The notes under the pieces: model-generated | Databases searched by the model: none | What the model was told of the DNA's origin: nothing | What the model saw: the letters and a program-made list of their open reading frames with translations, nothing else | Shown here: one piece after another, positions 59,067 through 64,000 of the stretch | How the letters are laid out: the number at the start of each line of letters is the position of its first letter | Numbering within the stretch: position 1 is the stretch's first letter | Source of the DNA: WQXF01 sp031552825 | GTDB taxonomy: Bacteria; Bacillota; Clostridia; Christensenellales; Aristaeellaceae | Length of the DNA: 64,000 nt | Assembly: GCA_031552825.1 (NCBI GenBank) | Contig: JAVBMD010000037.1 | Span: 1 to 64,000 of the forward strand | Direction of reading: 5' to 3' | Program-made: the position numbers and the translations under genes

Positions 59067-59936
59067 TTAGACTGAGTTCGCCCCCGCGATGATCTCGTTC
59101 AACTCCTGCGTGATGGCAGCCTGCCGCGCGCGGTTGAGCTCCAAGCGCAGCTTGCCGATCATCTCGTCGGCGTTGCGGGTAGAGGCATCCATCGCGGTCA
59201 TGCGCGCGCAATGCTCGCTGGCATACGCCTGCACGCAGGCGCTATAGGTCAGACCGATCAGGTACTGCGGCACCAGCTTCTCCAGCACCACGTCCTTGGA
59301 GGGATAATACTCCAACTCCGCGGTATCCTTGTGCATAATCTCAACTTCGGCGAAATCCTCAGCCAAGATGGGCAGCAGGCGCATCACCGTCGGCTGCAAT
59401 TTGGTGCTGGAGATCATGTGCGTATAGACCACGTACACCTCGTCCAGCAACTTTTTTTCATATAAGTCGACCAGCTCCTGCGTAATCTCCCGCGCCGAAG
59501 CAAGCTGCGGATTCTGGCTGATGTGCAGGTACTGCACGTCGGGCTGCATATCCAGTCGGTAAAAGTACACCGCAGCGGTCTGCCCGATGGTAAAGATCGA
59601 CGCCTGCCCCTCGCGGTGCCGCTCGATGACGCCGCGCGCCAGCTTGAGCACATCGTCGTTGTAAGCGCCGCACATTCCCTTGTCCCCGGCGATCACCAGA
59701 TAGGCGGCATTTTTGCTCGCCCGCTGCTGAAAGTAGGGATGCTCCTTGGCGCTGGGGCTGTTGTCGAGTATGAAGCGGATGTCCGAGCGCACGCGATGAA
59801 AGTAGAGATCGTTCCGTTCGTGCATGCGCAGCGCCTTCTGCATCTTTGCGGAGGAGATCAGGTACATCGCGCGGGTAATCTTGCGCGTATCCCCTACGAC
59901 GCGCAGGCGATGGCGAATCTCGGGAATCTCGCTCAT
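59067..59936 (-). CDS. atpG: ATP synthase subunit gamma
   Basis: A 289-residue central-shaft subunit. The N-terminal helix has IRHRLRVVGDTRKITRAMYL and the C-terminal helix has MTAMDASTRNADEMIGKLRL followed by ARQAAITQELNEIIAGAN, both typical of gamma. AGDKGMCGAYN lies in the globular part. It couples rotation of the c-ring to the catalytic sites. Its start overlaps the alpha gene stop by 4 bp. Confidence 0.97.
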   Translation of the reverse strand: MSEIPEIRHRLRVVGDTRKITRAMYLISSAKMQKALRMHERNDLYFHRVRSDIRFILDNSPSAKEHPYFQQRASKNAAYLVIAGDKGMCGAYNDDVLKLARGVIERHREGQASIFTIGQTAAVYFYRLDMQPDVQYLHISQNPQLASAREITQELVDLYEKKLLDEVYVVYTHMISSTKLQPTVMRLLPILAEDFAEVEIMHKDTAELEYYPSKDVVLEKLVPQYLIGLTYSACVQAYASEHCARMTAMDASTRNADEMIGKLRLELNRARQAAITQELNEIIAGANSV

Positions 59937-61810
59937 GCCCGCTCATCTCCCATCGCGATGCCGTTCTGATCCAGCCATGCGCGCACGGCTTGGCGAATCC
60001 ATTCCTCGGTTTCATCGCCGAGCTGGGCATGCTCGCGCAGGCTAAGCGCCAAGCTGGGGTATTGCTCCTGCAGCACCGCCGGAAATTCCGCCTTAAACTT
60101 GCGCAGCGTGTCCATCGGGATATCGTGCGGAATCAAACCGCGACCCATCGCGTACAGGAAGCACACCTGTACCTCGGTGGGCAGCGGGGCGCTGTTGCGC
60201 TGCCTGAGCAATTCGGTGAGGCGCTCGCCATAATCAAGGATGTCCCGCGTGGCTTTGTCCATATCGCTGGAGAACTGCGAAAATACCAATAGCTCGCGAT
60301 ACTGCGCCAGCTCTAGGCGCAGCTTCCCGGAAACCTTGCGCATCGCCTTGGTTTGCGCCGAGCCGCCCACGCGCGATACCGACAGGCCGACGTTGAGCGC
60401 GGGCCGCGTTCCGGCGCGGAACAAATCGTTATCGAGAAAGATCTGGCCATCGGTGATGGAGATCACGTTGGTGGGAATATAGGCGGAGATGTCGCCGGTC
60501 TGCGTCTCGATGATGGGCAGCGCGGTCATCGAACCGCCGCCCCTCTCCTCGCTGAGGTGCGCGGCGCGCTCCAAGAGGCGCGAGTGCAGATAGAACACGT
60601 CGCCCGGGTACGCTTCGCGGCCCGGCGGCCTGCGCAGCAGCAGCGACATGGCGCGGTACGCAACCGCGTGCTTGGATAGATCGTCGTACACGATCAACAC
60701 ATCGCGCCCGGCGTACATAAACTCCTCGGCGATGGCGCAGCCGCAATAGGGCGCGATGTATTGCATCGTCGCCGAATCGCTGGCGGTGGCGCACACCATG
60801 GTGACGTAAGAGAGCACACCGGCCTTGCGGAAGGTTTCGATGACCTGCGCCACCGTCGATACCTTCTGGCCGATGGCGACGTATACGCACAGCACATCCT
60901 TGCCCTTTTGGTTGAGGATGGTATCGATGGCGATGGAGGTTTTGCCGGTTTGGCGGTCGCCGATGATAAGCTCGCGCTGGCCGCGCCCGATGGGCACAGT
61001 CGCGTCGATGGTCAGGATGCCGGTTTCCATCGGGCGATTGACCGGTTGCCGGTCGATGATCGCCGGAGCCGGTGCCTCAATAGGCCGGAGCCTGTCGGTG
61101 CGGATCGGCCCCATGCCGTCAATGGGCTGCCCCATCGCATCGACGACGCGCCCCAGGAGCGCATCGCCAACCGGTACCGACAGCACCCTTCCGGTACCCA
61201 GCGCCTCCTCGCCGACGTGTACGCTCTCCACGTTGCTGATAAGCACGACGTCAACGGTGTCGGGATTGAGGTTCATCGCGATCCCATAAGCCTTGTCCTC
61301 GCCGCCCAGCTCGATCAGTTCGCCGTACTGGCAACCCGCCAAGCCGGAAACCGAGGCGATGCCGTCGCCTGCGCGCAGCACTTGCCCCGCACCGCGCACC
61401 GTGGCGCGCCGTCCGCTGCCCAATTGCTTGCGCAGCAGCGATTCCAGCGGTTGCCCGTCCTCGCCGACGATCGCTTCTTCCTCATTATCCGCCTTGCTGC
61501 CTGCGGCCTCCATCGCTTCCCTGAGCGATTCCGGCGAAAACATCGCCGCCAGACGGCCTGCGTCCACCGGCATGTCCGGCTCCAGCAGCTTGCCTTTAAG
61601 CAGCAGTTGCCGGAGCGACTGCAGGTGCCCGCTCATGCTGTCGTCATACACGCGGCCGCCGATCTCCACGCGCACCGACCCCAGCAAGGAGGGATCGGTT
61701 TGCTGCTCGAGATGCACCGGCTCCTCGAGCATGCTGGCGAATCGCGCTTCAATGCCTTTTAGCGTCGCATCGTCAAGCGGCAAGGCGGTGAGCAGCTTTC
61801 CTGATAGCAT
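59933..61810 (-). CDS. atpHA: Fused ATP synthase delta C-terminal domain - alpha subunit
   Basis: A single 625-residue frame. Residues 1-75 match the C-terminal domain of subunit delta: LLTALPLDDATLKGIEARFA, EQQTDPSLLGSVRVEIGG, DDSMSGHLQSL. A low-complexity linker (about 76-120) follows, then a complete alpha subunit of about 505 residues with GAGQVLRAGDGIASVSGLAG, P-loop GDRQTGKTSIAIDTI (about 282-296) and VGLSVSRVGGSAQTKAM. The start is ATG 61810, 4 bp after the atpF stop, so no N-terminal delta domain is encoded anywhere in the operon. Every alpha would carry a delta tail, giving three per F1. Alternatively some chains are trimmed, or a delta gene lies elsewhere. Confidence 0.93.
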   Translation of the reverse strand: MLSGKLLTALPLDDATLKGIEARFASMLEEPVHLEQQTDPSLLGSVRVEIGGRVYDDSMSGHLQSLRQLLLKGKLLEPDMPVDAGRLAAMFSPESLREAMEAAGSKADNEEEAIVGEDGQPLESLLRKQLGSGRRATVRGAGQVLRAGDGIASVSGLAGCQYGELIELGGEDKAYGIAMNLNPDTVDVVLISNVESVHVGEEALGTGRVLSVPVGDALLGRVVDAMGQPIDGMGPIRTDRLRPIEAPAPAIIDRQPVNRPMETGILTIDATVPIGRGQRELIIGDRQTGKTSIAIDTILNQKGKDVLCVYVAIGQKVSTVAQVIETFRKAGVLSYVTMVCATASDSATMQYIAPYCGCAIAEEFMYAGRDVLIVYDDLSKHAVAYRAMSLLLRRPPGREAYPGDVFYLHSRLLERAAHLSEERGGGSMTALPIIETQTGDISAYIPTNVISITDGQIFLDNDLFRAGTRPALNVGLSVSRVGGSAQTKAMRKVSGKLRLELAQYRELLVFSQFSSDMDKATRDILDYGERLTELLRQRNSAPLPTEVQVCFLYAMGRGLIPHDIPMDTLRKFKAEFPAVLQEQYPSLALSLREHAQLGDETEEWIRQAVRAWLDQNGIAMGDERA

Positions 61811-61814
61811 CCGC

Positions 61815-62306
61815 TCATCCCACCTTCGTCAAAAATTCATCGATAATTTTCTGGTGATCGTCGGCCTTCACCTCGCGCTCCAGCATGCGCCCGGCGATCT
61901 CTACCGCCATATTGATGGCCTGCGTGCGCACCGCCATCTTGGCGTCGATTTCGATCTGGCGCGCCTCGTCCTGCGCGTGGGCGACGATGGTCTCCGCCTG
62001 CTTGTTGGCGCGCGCCACGATGTCCTCACCGGTTTTTTGCCCCTGCTGCACGCCGTCGGCAATGGCTTGAGCTGCGTCGAGCTTTGTCTGATGCGCGGCG
62101 GCGTCGAGCTCGGCCTGCCGCGCGTCGGCAGCCTGCTGTTTGGCTTGCGCCGCGTCCAGCTCGCCCTGCACGCGCTCGGTTCGCGCGTTCATGAACTTGC
62201 GGATCGGCTTATAGAGCAGCAGACGAATCGCGACAAACAGCACCACCACATTTATCATGTGCAGGAGGATGTCCCGCGGGCTTAGTAGTTTCATAAATTC
62301 TTGCAT
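61815..62306 (-). CDS. atpF: ATP synthase subunit b
   Basis: A 163-residue protein with one N-terminal membrane helix (LLHMINVVVLFVAIRLLLYK) followed by a long charged alpha helix rich in A, Q, D and E, as in the dimeric peripheral stalk. The end (MLEREVKADDHQKIIDEFLTK) would contact delta at the top of F1. The length is normal and there is no fusion here. It starts 44 bp after the c-subunit gene and ends 4 bp before the delta-alpha fusion gene. Confidence 0.95.
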   Translation of the reverse strand: MQEFMKLLSPRDILLHMINVVVLFVAIRLLLYKPIRKFMNARTERVQGELDAAQAKQQAADARQAELDAAAHQTKLDAAQAIADGVQQGQKTGEDIVARANKQAETIVAHAQDEARQIEIDAKMAVRTQAINMAVEIAGRMLEREVKADDHQKIIDEFLTKVG

Positions 62307-62350
62307 GACGTTCTCCCTTTTGCGAACCTATTCCCATCCATTCACATGCA

Positions 62351-62593
62351 TTATTTAATCAGGGTCGGCAGCACAAAGATCAGCAAAATCGACACGAACA
62401 GACCGTAGATCGCCGTGGTTTCCATCATAATCAGACCAAACATCAGCGAGGAGTTGATCTTGCCGGCGGCTTCCGGCTGGCGCGCGATGGATTCTACGGC
62501 TTTTCCGGTAGCGTTGCTCATGCCGAGCGCGGCTCCAAATCCGGTCAGGGCGGCAATAGCGGCAGCGATAGCGATCAGACCAAAAGGCGACAT
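62351..62593 (-). CDS. atpE: ATP synthase subunit c
   Basis: An 80-residue hairpin of two membrane helices forming the rotor ring. The ATG at 62593 is 8 bp after TTGGAGGG; a TTG upstream overlaps that site. Helix 1 has the GxGxGxG-like ALTGFGAALGMSNATG, the loop is ARQPEAAGKI, and helix 2 carries the ion-binding carboxylate in MMETTAIYGL. The surrounding residues (ET with Q31-type positions not evident) leave proton or sodium coupling open. Confidence 0.96.
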   Translation of the reverse strand: MSPFGLIAIAAAIAALTGFGAALGMSNATGKAVESIARQPEAAGKINSSLMFGLIMMETTAIYGLFVSILLIFVLPTLIK

Positions 62594-62620
62594 AGTGATA
62601 CCCTCCAATTTAATTCAAAA

Positions 62621-63352
62621 TTACTCCGTAGCTTCACTGATATAATTCAGCGTGAGCATGCCGAACACAAAGGTTTGGATGGCCACGTGGATCAGGTTGA
62701 AATAGACCGACAGCACAGCAGGCAGCACCAGCGGCATCACCGCGTAGATCAGCTTCATGATAATGCCGCCGACCAGCACGTTGGCAAAAAGCCGCAGCGC
62801 CATCGAAACCGGCGCGATACAATCGGTCATCATGCGGATGCCGCCAACCAGCGCGTTGGGCGAGAGCAGGCGCTTCAAGCGCACTTTGACGCCAAACTCC
62901 TTGAGCGCGGTAATGTTGACCAGCAGAAACGTGGTCAACCCCAACGCCAGCGTGCAGGAAAGATCCTCGGTGGCAGGCGGAAAGCCGAACAGCTCCACCA
63001 GCGTGGCGGTGGCGACGTAGGTCATCAGCGTCAGCACCACCGGCGCCACAAAATCAGCGTTGTGGCCGACCTTGGACTTGGAGAAATTGTAGATTCCCTC
63101 CACGATCATCTCCAGCAGATTCTGCACGCCCTTGGGCTTTTCTTTGAACCGGCGAATGTACCCGCGAAGGCAAAATAGCAGCAACAGCAACAGCAGCGTC
63201 ACCGCCCAGCCGATGATAACCGACACGCCGATTTGCGTACCGAACATCGATACGCGGTGCGGCATGATGTTGATCTCCGGCAATCCGCCAGCGCTGGCGT
63301 GCTCCCCCGCATGCTCCACGCCCTCGGTCAGCAACCCCAGTACAAAAGGCAT
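62621..63352 (-). CDS. atpB: ATP synthase subunit a
   Basis: A 243-residue membrane protein. The ATG at 63352 is used; the frame remains open upstream only because it overlaps atpI. The essential Arg is in PVSMALRLFANVLVGG, with the ion path residues in the last helices (LIHVAIQTFVFGMLTLNYI). The family signature GLTTFLLVNITALKEFG precedes it. It forms the stator channel beside the c-ring. It starts 5 bp after the atpI stop. Confidence 0.96.
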   Translation of the reverse strand: MPFVLGLLTEGVEHAGEHASAGGLPEINIMPHRVSMFGTQIGVSVIIGWAVTLLLLLLLFCLRGYIRRFKEKPKGVQNLLEMIVEGIYNFSKSKVGHNADFVAPVVLTLMTYVATATLVELFGFPPATEDLSCTLALGLTTFLLVNITALKEFGVKVRLKRLLSPNALVGGIRMMTDCIAPVSMALRLFANVLVGGIIMKLIYAVMPLVLPAVLSVYFNLIHVAIQTFVFGMLTLNYISEATE

Positions 63353-63357
63353 CTCCC

Positions 63358-63615
63358 TTATTCCTCCTTGCGCAAGCGCAGCATCCACCAGAATGCCGCC
63401 GCCAGATAACCGATCACCGCAACGCCCCCGCCGAGCAGCAGCGCCTCGCGCGCCCTTGCCCCCAAGGCGATAAAATAAACCGCCCACAAAACAAGTTTGA
63501 GCGAAAGCAGCGCGCCGCCCCTGCCGCCTGATCTGGCGCGGGATACCGCGCGCATCAGCAGCACCTGAATCGCCACCGTAAGGAGGCCGAAACCGCCGAC
63601 AATCACGTAGCTCAT
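63358..63615 (-). CDS. atpI: AtpI-like small membrane protein
   Basis: An 85-residue protein if the ATG at 63615 is used; ATGs at 63636 and 63645 are alternatives and none has a strong ribosome site. It has three hydrophobic segments (IVGGFGLLTVAIQVLLM; LVLWAVYFIALGA; LLLGGGVAVIGYLAAAFWWM) and a basic end. Its place directly before atpB is that of atpI, which helps c-ring assembly in other bacteria. Sequence similarity alone is weak, so position carries the call. Confidence 0.7.
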   Translation of the reverse strand: MSYVIVGGFGLLTVAIQVLLMRAVSRARSGGRGGALLSLKLVLWAVYFIALGARAREALLLGGGVAVIGYLAAAFWWMLRLRKEE

Positions 63616-63685
63616 CTGTAAACAATACACCTTCATTCGACACAATGCAAGAGTCCAATCAGCCCCAAAAATGTTTTGTTATGAT

Positions 63686-63714
63686 TTGCAAAAAAAGCCG
63701 TCGCCTGTTATACT
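63686..63714 (+). promoter_or_regulatory. Promoter of the DUF1622 gene
   Basis: -35 TTGCAA (63686-63691), a 17-bp spacer and -10 TATACT (63709-63714). A CGCACGC/GCGTGCG hairpin (63729-63746) lies in the leader before the ribosome site ACAGGGAG. Confidence 0.82.
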
Positions 63715-63771
63715 AATATGAAAGAAAACGCACGCTCCGGCGTGCGAAAAAACGACAGGGAGACATTCGCT

Positions 63772-64000
63772 ATGCACGAGTTCGAAGCCGCGTTCGGCTG
63801 GGTCATCAACCTTATCACCCACGGTTTAGAAATGATGGGCGTGGTAGTGCTGGTGATCGGCGCGACGAAAGCCTTCATCGGCTATTTTTCCAAGCACAGC
63901 AACGTTCGGCTGAACCTCGCGCAGAGCATGGCGCTGGCGCTGGAATTCAAACTCGGCGGCGAGATCCTGCGCACCGTGGTAGCGCGCGATTGGAACGAGA
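63772..64000 (+). CDS. DUF1622-family membrane protein (3' end outside window)
   Basis: 76 codons are visible from ATG 63772. One hydrophobic segment (EMMGVVVLVIGATKAFIGYF) is followed by LAQSMALALEFKLGGEILRTVV and RDW, the strong signature of DUF1622 proteins. These are small membrane proteins of unknown function, often near ATP synthase or transport genes. It is divergent from the ATP synthase operon. The protein runs beyond the window. Confidence 0.88.
   Translation, partial: MHEFEAAFGWVINLITHGLEMMGVVVLVIGATKAFIGYFSKHSNVRLNLAQSMALALEFKLGGEILRTVVARDWNE

Noticed and set aside
61811..61814. Missing atpH explained by a frameshifted delta N-terminal domain upstream of the fusion
   Set aside because: There are only 4 bp between atpF and the fusion start, and atpF has a normal C-terminus, so no delta N-terminal remnant fits.
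1..64000. CRISPR array or defence cluster
   Set aside because: No set of evenly spaced direct repeats of 24-40 bp and no Cas, restriction or toxin-antitoxin genes were seen.

Overview
The window looks like a chromosomal segment of a GC-rich, endospore-forming member of the Clostridia (Bacillota), probably anaerobic and uncultured. The evidence is an alpha/beta-type small acid-soluble spore protein (40656-40859), a BofA-like sporulation membrane protein (55979-56224), a T-box riboswitch ahead of a tyrS operon, strong Shine-Dalgarno sites, frequent GTG and TTG starts, and two uptake systems common in gut Clostridia. Nothing identifies the genus.

Layout. 1-1500: the 3' end of a large serine recombinase, an AT-richer gene-poor strip with an amber-interrupted reading frame, and tRNA-Ser(CGA). 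1650-9777: a VWA lipoprotein, a YfhO-type membrane protein, and a minus-strand MBOAT / SGNH / peptidoglycan-binding operon. 9881-13172: deoC followed by a zinc or manganese ABC importer. 13308-17998: a branched-chain amino acid ABC importer with a fused LivM-LivG protein. 18221-22200: a ChvE/MmsAB-type monosaccharide importer behind a promoter that carries a LacI-type palindrome. 22460-28740: a GNAT acetyltransferase, a secreted protein, IlvE, an unrecognised protein, an RluA-type pseudouridine synthase, and a membrane phosphoesterase with altered active-site motifs. 29038-35573: RadA, a PIN-TRAM protein, a CDF metal transporter, a secreted EF-hand-like protein, and a zinc-ribbon/TPR/chitobiase-repeat membrane protein. 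35734-43029: a tightly packed minus-strand group (HD hydrolase, helical-repeat protein, TPR protein, Hsp33, methyltransferase, SASP, DUF624 protein, M20 amidohydrolase). 43155-46294: two secreted paralogues holding three copies of one unrecognised module. 46298-49698: a T-box-controlled aminotransferase-tyrS operon followed by an IMPACT-family gene. 49712-49884: a small palindromic element sitting inside a bidirectional terminator. 50613-55754: pgk-tpiA-gpmI and a GT-C membrane protein. 55979-57233: bofA and a UbiA-family prenyltransferase. 57242-63615: the F-type ATP synthase operon. 63772 to the end: a DUF1622 membrane protein.

The most unusual gene is 59933-61810. It encodes one protein in which the C-terminal domain of ATP synthase subunit delta is joined to a full-length alpha subunit. 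The operon has no separate atpH, and the b subunit gene ends only 4 bp upstream. The fused LivM-LivG protein and the repeated secreted module at 43155-46294 are the next most distinctive features. Most other genes are recognisable housekeeping, transport or envelope genes. Family assignments come from reading motifs by eye; no database search was run.
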